A DNA stretch of 64,000 nucleotides, from assembly GCA_030268105.1 (NCBI GenBank), contig BSDZ01000101.1, positions 1,178,001 through 1,242,000 of the forward strand, given 5' to 3'. Position numbers and translations under genes: made by a program. This DNA is from Volvox africanus. Its lineage: Eukaryota > Chlorophyta > Chlorophyceae > Chlamydomonadales > Volvocaceae. Below the pieces are notes generated by a model that searched no databases, was not told the origin of the DNA, and saw nothing but the letters and a program-made list of their open reading frames with translations. Below are positions 24,795 through 36,200 of the stretch, in pieces. Numbering within the stretch: the first letter of the stretch is position 1; every line of letters begins with the position of its first letter.

Positions 24795-27700
24795 TCAGAA
24801 TTTGAAGAAGCCCTTGAGCCCCTTGAAGCCCTTCCGCTTCTTGTACTTCTTATGCTTCATCTTGTGGCCGATCAAGTGCCCGAGGGGCGGCACTCCTGCG
24901 ACATGGATGGACATGCCTGCACCGTACGTGCCGCCATGGCCTGCAAGCAACAGGGAAAACCTGGCTTAGATAGATAATTTGGGTTTCTTCAGTTTTCGTT
25001 CGCGTTATCGAACCTCACTGGGGGCGAGATTTAAGGAAGAAGATATTATATCCCATCCTTAATATGCAGGACCATGATTGGCTGGCATGCAACGGAACAA
25101 ATCGGAGTCTCAGTTACTCTCCCGCCTGGACATGACCGTTTTTTTATAGCGAGCAGATGACGCACCTTCCTGTGAGATGCTTCGATAAGCCATTGAAGTC
25201 CGAGCCTGTGATGCTCGGGACTCTAGTTTTCCACGGAGCTGAGATGGAGCAAACTAACTTGAGGACTTATCTCTTTGCTCCATCTCAGCTCCGCGGAAAG
25301 GCTGAAGTCAGTTTCAAAACATTTCGCCCGAACATCCTACCAGCCTGCCATACAGTAAGTGAAAAATCCCTTCAGCTTTTTATAAATGGGAATTTCCCGG
25401 GAAGGCAGAAGGAATTAGTTGAAGCGGCTGTACGATACATGCTTGCTCAAAGTCGCAGTCCCAACTCACCGCCATAGGGTGCCGGGGGACCAGCGGCGTA
25501 CGGTGCCGGGTAGCCAGCGGGCGGATGGGAAGGATAGCCGGCACCTGGATGCGGATAGGGCGCTGGAACAGCTGCTGGCCGTGGAGGAAGGATCATGAGG
25601 GTCGGGGGGAAAAGGGTAAGAGGATTGCGACAGCCGGCTTTCAAAGCAAGCCTGCAAGGGAAGCAAGTTCGCCGTCACTCACACAGGGGTGCCGTCATGA
25701 AATGAAATCTATTGGCCCAATGCGCACGGTAATATAGGGTTGCTAATGGTTTGCAAGGCATGATGCATCGTGTCCACCGACGACCCAGACCAATGGAGAG
25801 CGAAGTGGAGATAATCAAGGACAATGAGCTCCAACAGAACAGGGTAGACTGTCAGGAATCCACGCAACGGTGGGAACTCCGGACACCCTTCTACCACGTA
25901 AGAGATTGAGACTCCAGTAGTCTATGTAGTACTCACCGTGTTGCTGCGGGTAGGGCTGTGGGTAACCGGCTGGTTGGCAAAAATGAAAGGGGAAAGGAAG
26001 AGGCAGGAACACGATCTGTCAGTTACTGAGGCCAGGCTCTAGAAGAACATAGCAGCAGGCATCAGAGTAAAAGTGGAATCCCCAGTGTCACTCCATTCTT
26101 TCGATTCCTTTCCCGCTGAACCCCCTTCTGATAAGCACCCGCAACCCACCTGGAGGAGGGTAGCCCGCTGGGGGGCCGGAAGGCGGGTAACCGGGAGGTG
26201 GCGCCTGGGGAGGATAACCCGGAGGCGGCGCCTGGTGAGGGTAGCCAGCAGGCGGAGCTTGCGGAGGGTAGCCAGCGGGAGGCGCCTGGTGAGGGTAGGG
26301 TCCCGGCGGTGCGCTCGGCGGATATCCCGCTGTGAGGCAGAGCGGAGAAACGCGCACGGAGGAAAGGTTGGGAGGGGAGAGTTTAAAGACAAGCTGCGAT
26401 GGAAACAGCGTCATGAAAAAATGGTTGAAAACGACGCGCAGATGTTGATCCAAGGCAGAGGGCCAGAGGCTGCCTTGTTGCCCACCACCGCGGACACACG
26501 GCTGGGGAAGCTTGTGCTCGACAGGGGCCTATGGCAGGACTGCGGACAGGAGGATTGCGGTGGAATTCAACAAGTGGTTAAGGAGCTTCCCCATCGAGTA
26601 ATGCACTGGGCATGACGCTCTCGGAACGCCATCATGTACAGCAGACTTTGGCAGAAACAGGCTGGAATCCAGACAAACATGTGATGCTGTTACAGCGGGC
26701 TCTGGACTCCGATTCAACAAAGCTGAGCCATTGGGCAATCACTGCTCTTACCGGGAGGGTACCCGGGCGCCGGAGCCCCGTACGGTGGAGCAGCCATTGG
26801 GGCAGGCGGAGCGCCATGCACTGGGAATCAAACGAAAAGAGGGGGGCGCAAACAAACGATCACTAACGCGATGGTCGGATGGCGGTCGGAATGCAACGAA
26901 AATCCAATAGGCAATCAAGGAAAACCCTCACGTTAGGGCTAGGCAGACAACACTTAATCAAGACTATTGGGGGTTACCAATCCAACGGCGCCAACGGACC
27001 AGTGCCTATTGCTGGAGGATCCAGAAAGCCTCATACGGGCCATACAGAGGGGCGTAGGACAGTGTGCAGCGACAGCAGAACGTCGAAATGCACGGCCATA
27101 CAGTGTTGCGAAAAAGTCGCACAGAGCGACAACAAACCTACTTTTTAGAGCAGAATTTTTGGCGAACTGCAGTCGAACCGCCACGAAGCCATGCTGCTTG
27201 CCGGACTTGGTGCGCACTGGGCACTGCTGGTAGTCCTGACCCTGCTCACGGACCTGCACGCGAGGGCAGAGTTGGACCAGCATAACTTAACGAGCAGCAT
27301 GCGGAGGAGCACAAAAGGGAATTAGAGTGCAGAAAAGGAACATGAGCTTGGTACATCATATGTGTATGTCTTAAGTGAGGACGCGGTACAAAACATATCA
27401 GCAAGACGTAGAACGAAGAGTAAGGAAAAGCGCCAGACGAAAGGTCCACGCGATCGGGCTCAGATGCAATCACAAGCGGCCCACGGGATATACAGGACCA
27501 AAAGATTTGCAAGGGCGAATGGCAAATGGAACATGATCGGAGGCATCTTGGCGTTAGTTTGCACGTTGTCCTCCCCCAGGTTCGGGTCTCACGGTACCTT
27601 TCCAGGGTAATCGCATTACCAAACACGGCGCCATGCATGCATAGCGTGCGTCTTCACTCGTCATGGCGAGGGCAGGCTGCCCCTGACACTGCCCTTTAAG

Positions 27701-29893
27701 CCGACATACCATTTCATTTGAGGCAACGTTGCTCGTTCGTCCCTACTTATCGTCTATCCTAATCCGAGGTTGGTCCCCCATTCGCTCCGTTATCATGAAC
27801 CTCACCCCATTTACAAGCCCCATCTAAGCTATATGTGACGGACACCTGTTCACATATAACTCAATGGAGGCCCCAAAACCCTAAAACCCAAAACCCTAAA
27901 AGGTTTCACGTTGGAAATTCGGTGCCCTTGAAATCAAAACCTTATTCCCCTCCTCACCTTGGCCAGCACAACTGTTGTAGTCCCGATGACGTCATCCTTG
28001 CCCACGTCGCTGTCGAAAATGGTTACATCGATGTTGTTGTCGTTGATCTGTCAAAACCGAACCGAAAGCCGATCCAAGCACCACCAAGGGATTAGTAGTA
28101 CACATCGCGGTCGCAAGCAACCACGAATACTGATCTGGACCCCGCTCATTCGAAAACTCTTGGGCAGTACGCAGCGGAATTCACATGAATCTGTGATGCA
28201 GGCCAGGGGCCTCAATGCCGAATTTCGCGGTACCAACCCATTCAAGTAAATTGATACACAGGATGATTTAATTCCCAACCCAGGCAAGGCATCCGATAGA
28301 GCGCACGCGCTCTATCGGTGGTTGCGTACGTTTGCCCTTGCCCGCCAGATGCCCATGTGACAAAGGCGCAGCGCTGAAGCTATGCAGTCTGCGCAGCCTG
28401 CGTAATGCATCAAGTCTCAAGTTGCCTGACTATCCTACTTAGACATGAACATATACCACAATACTACACTATTGCGCAGCAGCCGCGGCCATGGCCGCTG
28501 CTACTTGCTGCACAGCAAGGCAATGTACGTGCCTTTTCCCGACTCACCACATTGATGTGAAATGTCTCGTTCCACACCTACCAGGGAGAATGGTCCAGTC
28601 AGACGCGCAGTGGCAGGCAGAGGCAGATGGCCAAGGAAAGCAGTGGGTCACGCACAAGTGGTTAAAAAGGGTCGGAAAGCCCCGGGAAATGTTCGTTGGG
28701 GATGTAACATACACTCGGCGATGGTTAATGAACAGGAAGCCTAACAGTGACGAGTTTGGTCACAGCTGCAATGAAGTTGAACAAAATATTATTGAATCTC
28801 GCCTGATCAGGAAATACAATTTCAAGATTTCAGCTTGACCTTTGTATGCCGAAAGGTTTTAGAGATAGAGCTACACCGTTTCAGATTTTGTGACCATTTT
28901 GTGACCAATACAGAAGTCGAATCTCCGGAGCGAATGAGGAGTTGGATGACCCCAGTAGTAGGTGGACCATAATAACGCGGAATATAACCCCATTACCACC
29001 ATAAGCCACCATGAGCAAAGCTCTCATGCACTAATTTGGGTCGGCTCAAGTGCAGACTTAAATTGGATTGCATCAGAGAGCGTTTGCTACGCATACGGCA
29101 AGGAATTACATGCATCTAAGTCTGTGTCCCCGGTGTGGGTTTTAGTTTCGGCTTTCGGGTTTGGGTTTGGATTTGAGGGCAGCAAGATAGCGTCTTCCAG
29201 CTTTTACCGGGTTCTTTCCGCCGTTGCTGTGTGTCTTGGTGCGGAAGGTCTGTCCGCCAACTCGTAGCACTGCATATGGGTCCTGTAGCATTCGGGTTCG
29301 TCAGACCGGCATAGGCAAGTGAGGGGTAGTGAGGCAGCCATGGCTGGTTGGGTCTTCGTGGACGGGTATGTAATAAAAAGTTCATGCATGCAAGCAAATG
29401 CAGCGAAGGTGTCAGGTTTACAAGGTGGCATGTATGTCGAAAACAACCAGCATTAATTAGGGAATGAGGGATCACGCAAGAGCAGGGGGCTCTGCCAGCT
29501 ACATAGAATGAACTGTTCGCAATATGGTAACAAAGATGGCGAAGATTTAAGGTGATATCCAGAAATCCTGGTTTAAGCTTCTCCATTTCCATGCAATACT
29601 TCAAGCCCAACCGCGTCATACCTGCTTTCCAAACCTCCAACGAAGGTGAGCGATGAGCGGCAGAAGAGTGGCACAGGATCCGTCAACAAAGTGAAAACGC
29701 GAACGTTGTAACTGGGGTTAGCAAAGCGAACAAAACCCTCAGCTTACCAGTCCTTATCCTTAAGGTCCTGCAGTATGCAAATGCGACAGCGCGTGAGCAA
29801 ACAAAAGTGATTGACGTTCTGGCAGCTCAGCATCCGATCTCCCACCTTTGCATATTCAACTGTAACTGTTAAGAGGCCCGGTTCGAGCGCCAT
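24795..29893 (-). CDS. C2-domain protein with XYPPX proline-rich repeats
   Basis: Twelve minus-strand exons join in phase to 306 residues: 29846-29893, 29748-29767, 29622-29634, 29208-29282, 28548-28577, 27958-28047, 27142-27253, 26752-26820, 26150-26329, 25937-25969, 25470-25574 and 24795-24940. An N-terminal C2 domain (about 5-125) starts MALEPGLLTVTVEYAK. It has the conserved FGKQDPYAVLRVGG, FRTKTHSNGGKNPVWNE and VTIFDSDVGKDDVIG. The paired acidic loops suggest calcium-dependent membrane binding. About 120 residues of GYPPQAPPA-type repeats follow, then a glycine stretch and a strongly basic tail (KMKHKKYKKRKGF). This layout resembles small C2 and XYPPX proteins of plants and algae, thought to work at membranes in stress signalling. 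Exons 2 and 3 are only 20 and 13 nt. An alternative exon 7 runs to 27037, also in phase. Confidence 0.88.
25227..25299. repeat. 26-bp near-perfect inverted repeat in the last C2-XYPPX intron
   Basis: The arm around GGAGCTGAGATGGAGCAAA (25227-25253) is matched by its reverse complement at 25273-25299 with about one mismatch. The loop is about 19 nt. It lies in the intron between 24941 and 25469, so the host transcript would carry a long stem like a small-RNA precursor or a miniature element. Confidence 0.8.
27871..27902. repeat. Telomere-like CCCTAAAA tract
   Basis: Two CCCTAAAA units and degenerate CCCAAAA neighbours occur in a row inside the intron between exons 6 and 7 of the C2 gene. The complement TTTTAGGG is the Chlamydomonas-type telomere unit. 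It is too short to be a telomere and may be an end-repair scar or chance. Confidence 0.5.
28293..28318. repeat. 12-bp inverted repeat with 2-nt centre
   Basis: The arms CCGATAGAGCGC and the exact complement flank AC. It lies in the intron between exons 5 and 6 of the C2-XYPPX gene. It is nearly a pure palindrome and can form a cruciform or a short stem. Confidence 0.7.
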
Positions 29894-30272
29894 TCTAAAG
29901 AGACCGGGGCCAAGTAAGTTGGAAACCCGGGGCGGGAGCTATGGGGTCCTCAATTGAGGGCTAACGACGTGGGTCAAGTGCCTGAAAGACCTAACAATTT
30001 TGCCCCTTTAAAGTATAGGCAACTGCAAGGAAGTAGACAGCTTCACCTGCACCCAACTACTGCCGTACTTTTAGCTTCATGACCGACTCATTGAAAGCGC
30101 TGCTTCGCTTCATTATGTTTATGATGTTTCATTTGCTTTTGTTTTAAATTGATTTAAACAATCTTACTTAGTGAAAGGCTTTCTGATCTTGAACGGAAAT
30201 ACGGGATAGAAAACTTGGCTTGTCCTGTTGGCTTGAGAAGTTCCGACTTGCTCCTATCTGGCGACCGCGGCG
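29894..30272. promoter_or_regulatory. Divergent intergenic region (C2-XYPPX / ACP6-like)
   Basis: About 380 bp lie between two head-to-head start codons and must hold both promoters and 5' leaders. The middle is AT-rich (about 30100-30190). I recognise no specific binding sites. Confidence 0.45.
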
Positions 30273-33200
30273 ATGCGGGGTCATCAGCTGCCAATCGGAG
30301 CGATTGCATTTGCTAGTGGCTTCTTAAATGTTGTCAATTGCGGAAATGACATAGACCGTGCAAATGACCGTGGGCGCTGTCCATTTCCCCTGCCCTGGAC
30401 AATACCCTGGCTCCCCTCCGTGGCATGCCGCGCGGATGCAAGCGGGTATGATTCGATGGAGCCTACACTAGCGGAAGCAATACCAGCCACTGGCGAGCTT
30501 CGACTGCCGGTCTCCGGAGGACGCGACCCAGATGACAACACCGACACCGTCACAGGTGTCTTCCACAAGCTCAACCCGCAGCATGCGAAGCTACTCCTAG
30601 TTCAAGTGGTCTTCAGGTACATGACTGTTTTTAACTTATACGCTCTGTGGTAAGAACGCACTGGTCACGTCGAAATCCTGCTGGCTACGTATGTATAGTT
30701 CTTGGGTGTTGCTGACCAGGTGCTTCGTAGTGCTTACCGTATCATCACCCGGCCCGAAGTTATTTTGGACGGACAACGAGACGGTGCAAAGACCGGTCTA
30801 CGTGAAGGCGATGCGGCATCCTGGTGTAATCCTCGTGATGTACCTTACGAGCACCGGATGGCGGCGTCCAAATTACTTCCAAATCCGCTTCATTCCGCGC
30901 AGCAATAATGACCCGAACCGAAATGATTGCAACATCCACACCCTTCCCTCCTGCACTGCTTTGGTTGGTGGCCTAAGGTGCTACCTGGCCTTTCATGCCC
31001 TCACGCGCGTTACAGGCACGGGGCACGCACAACGCTTAGCAATCGCTCTGAGCTGTGGCGGGGCCAGCAGTGGGACGTGTGCGGGGAGGCATACCAGGTG
31101 GCTTACTTAGTCAACGGCTACTGAGTTGATCTTGGTGTTTGGCAGTCCGGCCGTGTGTCGCAGTTATGTGGATTTGGATGTACGAACCAGGGGCTTGCGG
31201 GCTGGGACTGGTAGCGTGGCATGATGAAGGCAGGCAGGGGTAGGGTTTAGGGTCAATAATCTAAATGCGACAAGGCCAAATGTCAGACCCAGGATGAAGT
31301 AAGGGTTGTGACGCAGATTGTATGTACTAGATGAAGGTTGTTCGCATTTGCAAGTTCACGGGGCGGAGCCCTTAGGGGCCGCATGCATATAACATCACTC
31401 AGCGCTGCGTTTCTGCACAGCTATGCGTTTCTTGATCTTGTTCGCAACCCTTCGGCCCCTTCCGAAGAGTTCCTTCCAGTTATCCTATCCAATATCCACG
31501 CACAGACACTTGAGCTCGTTGGTTTTGGCATAGAACTTTGCCGTGTTGATGTTTTATTAGGGTTTTCTTCTTACCTGGTGTGCTGCTTACCGTTGTGTTG
31601 ACCGGGAACCGAAGCTAATGACGCAAATTCCGAATGCTATTTACAGTTTTACACCAACCAGGGGCAAATATACATACATGCATTAATATAAAACTATATG
31701 TTTTCATTTGTATGATTATGTTGATTTGCCTGTAATGTACTGTCTATGTAGTTGGATGGATAGGTACATAGATAGGTAGGCAGGTTGGTAGGTAGGTAGA
31801 TAGATAGGTAGATGGATAGTTCGATATATGCACATATGCTCGCTGTCGCCCCAAGGTTGCACTCATTTCTGATCGCTCCCCGCCTGGCCAATGCGCGCCA
31901 ACTCTGCGGTTTCAGGCCGCTGCTGTGCGACTCTTCTCCACAGCCGGCGTGGAGAACCCCGTATCAAAACACGACCTGCGTCAGGTGCGTGGGACTCTGC
32001 GTGGTGGATCAGCAGATCGCGATATATGTCAATCGCGGCAATCGTGATCTTCAATTGCCGCGATCATTTGTCGGGGCCTCCTTATTGTGCGCGCAAGCGA
32101 GGGCCTCTCCCGACGTCTTCACGGCACCTCCGCAAATCCTCGTTTGCCCACACCTCCCTGGTTGCAGCGCTCCGTCGTTTTGGAAGGGGGCTGCCGCAAG
32201 GGCGAGCTGACACTACTGGGGCAGTCTCAGGCGCTGGATCTGGGGCGCTGGCTCCGAAGCAACTACGTGGCGAGAGATGGTTTCCTACCGCCCACATACC
32301 AGGTCATACAGCGCGGGGCTGCGGACGCATCCGGGGTATAGAGCACCGGCGGGCAGTGCCCGAGAGGTTCTGCGGCGGAGTTCCCACGCTCTTCCTGTAA
32401 CCGCTGCCCGGGGCAACGTCCGTGCCACTCCGTCGCTGGCCCTTCCTCCGCCCCCTCAAAACAGCGTCCATTTCCGATCCATGTTTCTCAAAACCAAATC
32501 TCAACGAAATCTGCCTGCCCCTTCCTTCCATTTCTCCTTTTCTCTGTGACTGACTGTTTGACTGACTGACTGACTGACTGACCGGTCGCCTGTTTGCTCT
32601 CGCACATCCCATGTCCGCAGGATGGTGTGGTGGAAGCTCGCACCACCAATATCTCCAGGACCATTGCCACCTTGCGGGGGGTGCTGACGGGGCTTTACCC
32701 CGACCTATCCAAGCAGCAGCATCCAGAGCACCAACAGCAGTTGCAGCAGCGGCAGCAGGAGGGGCAGGTGTTGCAACCGGGATCGCAGCTGCTGCTTCAG
32801 CCGCAGCTCCAGGAACAGTCGCAGCTCCAGGAACAGTCGCCGCGGGTGCCTCACGTGACGACATCAGGCGAGGGAGCCAGGGTGGAGAAGTAGGACTCGT
32901 GATTAGTACTCATGAATAGGACTCGTGAACCTCGGGGCGCGACGAGGGGACGGAGTCGTGTGCGCCGTAAGCCTCCTTCCTCCTCCTTCTCCTTCTCCCT
33001 GACAAAAGGATGGCGTAGTTGGTTGCCATGATGCCGTGGTGGAGTGGTTCCAGGAGTGCGAGGTTCACGAACAGTCGGGACTCCCGGGGTGAGCTCGGCA
33101 AGGACAGCGTGTAGTGGGGGGCTAGGGTGGGAGTACTCGTGTGCCAGCAGCCAACAGCCAGCAATCAAGCAAGAGGGAATGGTGTATTAGCGTATTTAAT

Positions 33201-36200
33201 TTGTGCGGTGGATTTTCCTAGATAATAAAGCAATTATATTAAATTCTTAATACATAAAATTTCAACTAAAATTTTCATTTTTCATGGACAGTCTCTATTT
33301 ATTCCATATAGAACGGCGACTTATATGCAACTTTCGTTCGCATCGCGGGCAGCAGGAATGTCGGTTTAGAACCTCACTGGCTTCCTACTCTAATAATGTA
33401 AAGTGATATTTTATCTCGGTCGCGGCGGTCCGGTGGTTCATTTCCTAACGTTCTAACGTTCTTACCTAACGTTTTTCCCGTAGTCGCGGCAGAGCCACTT
33501 TGGACTTTGGACGCAAGCAGCCGCCCAGCTCGCGCAGTGAATCGCGCCCATGGACTTCCAACATATTGGATCATGTTTCAGACCCTGGCCCCCAGCTGCA
33601 GTTTTCGTGCTTTCGTTCCTCCGGTGCCTTCACCCAGCACCCCTCCTCCACACACAAGCAAATACACCACCACATACACAACCACATACACAACCACAAC
33701 CACATACACATACATCTCCCTGCTGCCGTCCTCGTGTACACTGTTGTCGCTATATCCCCTGATACCCACCGCCCCCTTTCCTCTCTCTTATCTTGTGTCC
33801 CCATTCAGCCGATCTGGATGAGATTCTGTACGCGGACACTCGGGCGTGTCCCCACCTGGGATCCTTCCAAGCAGTCTCGAGGGAACTGGGAAGGGGTGAG
33901 AGGTGGGGAGGCAGGGCCGGGGGAAGGCCGAGAGGGGGGCAGTATGAGATGGGAGAGGAGGAGGCTGGCTGACGCCGCAGAATTGGAGGTGTGGCCAAAC
34001 CAAGCTACGAGGACGGGAGGGGGGCGGGACGGGACGGGACGGGAGGAGCTTGGAAGCTACGGACGTGCTGCCCATCCCTTCCCTCTTTGGCCTTTCCTGT
34101 GACTCCTCCATTTTTGATGCTAACGTCGCACAGTCCTTCTGCACAGTCTTTCTCCCTCCGCGTCCGGCGAGGCTACATTTCTCCCTCCGCCCCAGGTCGC
34201 AGTGCAGAGCAGCTGTAGCTCGTGACTTCACCCCTCCCTGAGTGTTCCCAGGGACACCGGTGTTCGGCCCCCTGCCGATTGCCGCTGCTGTGGTTGTTTA
34301 TTGAGCACAAGCCCTGCTGCGGCGGATAGTGTAATGACTTTTGGGGGTTTTCATCTCCCTTACCCTCCACGCCACGTCACCCAACCCAAACCCACTCCAC
34401 CTCATCGCGCACTTACGATCGCAACGCTTGCAACGTAATCCGCCCCGAAATGCATACCCTGATTCGTCCCATCCCCATTCGCCTTCAACTCCTGCTCCTC
34501 CACTTTTAGCCGCCGTCCGCTCCGACCCGGACTACGAGTGGGCCCGCGGGGAGTTGTTGGGACTGTTGGGAATGGACCCCGTTTCCTTCGACTCAAACAG
34601 GGTCAGTAAGGTCCCTTCGTGGAGGCAAGGGAGGTTAGGGATTTTACTTAATGCACAGATGGCGGTGTGGGGGCCGGTGTCTGTATAGTGTATACCTGCG
34701 GGGGGCGATCTCAGTCGATATGCGGGTCTCACAGCCACAGACCGGGATGCTTATGCCGCAGAAACGGTACAAGGCGTTTAAGGACCAGGCCAGGACTGGA
34801 CCGGGAAGAATCCTCCCTCCGTTGTCCTCCCCACCGTTGCCTGCAGTAGGAAGGAATGGAGAGGATGAAGCAATTGACATCGTTATTTTCTTTCGTGCGC
34901 ATATGACATAACAGAGAGAAATATCCCCCCTCACCCGCGTCCCATCATAATTCCCACCTCCTTACAACCTCCTTACAACCTCCTTACAACCTCCTTACAA
35001 CCTCCTTACAACCACCAGTGGATCTTCACGGACGTCCACGACGTAATGACCTCCCTGGCAGCCCACGGCAAGACTCTCCCGCCCGGGTTCGAGGGCCACA
35101 ATAGACTGCTGGCGGTGATTGATCGGCTGGTAAAAGGGGGCAGGGTTGATGAAGGGGGGGGGAGATCGAAAAGTTTTGGGTGAATTGGGGGGTTGTGTGT
35201 GGGGGTATGGTATTTGTTTATTCTTTGCTGGCCTGGGAAGCGCAGGTCTAATTTCAGGATATGGGGAAGGTGGGGAGGACCCCGTCTTCTTTCCTTAGTC
35301 GTCGGCCCCAGATCCCGTCTTGACAACCTTCCATGCTCGTACTTTCCTCGCTCGTACATTTAGATATCTCATGCGGACTTTTCGTTTTCCACCTCGCGCC
35401 CGTGAGCGGGCCTTTTGCCCAGTTTCGTGGGTTTCCGTATGTTACTCCTTTTCCCCTCCCATGCACACATACACATACACACACTCACAGACTCACGGAC
35501 AAGGACAGACACACACACACACACATACATTCCCCTGCTGCTGTCCTTGTGTACACTGTTGTCGCTTTATCGCCTGATACCCGCCGCCCCACTTCCCCAT
35601 GTGTCTTCACCCAACAACCCCCCTCCACACACACTACACATACACATATGCACTACACATACGCACACGCATGCTGCACACCGCAGGCCACCAAGGAGTT
35701 CAGTGCTGAAGTGGCTCCCAGTATGCGAAACTCGCATGGACTCACCATCCTGAGGCTCAGCATGGGCAGACTTCTCCACATACTGGTAGAGAACATGCAG
35801 AGGGGCGTGGTGGCGGCAGCGGCAGCAGCGGGTGGTGCGGTAGCAACATCGGCTGGGACCGGATCATCATCAGCGGCGGCAGCGGCGGATGCTGCACGTT
35901 CCCCTTTCGTAGCCGCCGGGTCGGTAGATGGAAAGACTCAACCGAAGATGTACTTGTACAGCGGGTAAGAAGGACAACGAAGGGAAGGAACAGAACTGAA
36001 CAGGAAGCGCGAGGACGTATTGTAGTTTATTATTCTTCTCTTTTGTTCGGATTAGCCCTCATTTCGCAGCAGGGCTTGTGTTTCCTCCTCGTCTGATATT
36101 TGAATGCGGGTCCGCCAAAGCTTTGTCCTAGCTCCCCTTCTGTTTCGTGCTGGAGAATGACGCATCGTCGTCTTATCCCTCCCCCGGCCCTTCTCACCTT

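Noticed and set aside
27037..27043. ATG at 27043 as the start of a separate XYPPX gene
   Set aside because: The C2 exons upstream join in phase to the same XYPPX exon, and a better start (MALEPGLL) lies at 29893.
34957..35011. Possible CRISPR-like array of short direct repeats
   Set aside because: The units are 11 bp without spacers, inside a eukaryotic intron. It is a minisatellite.
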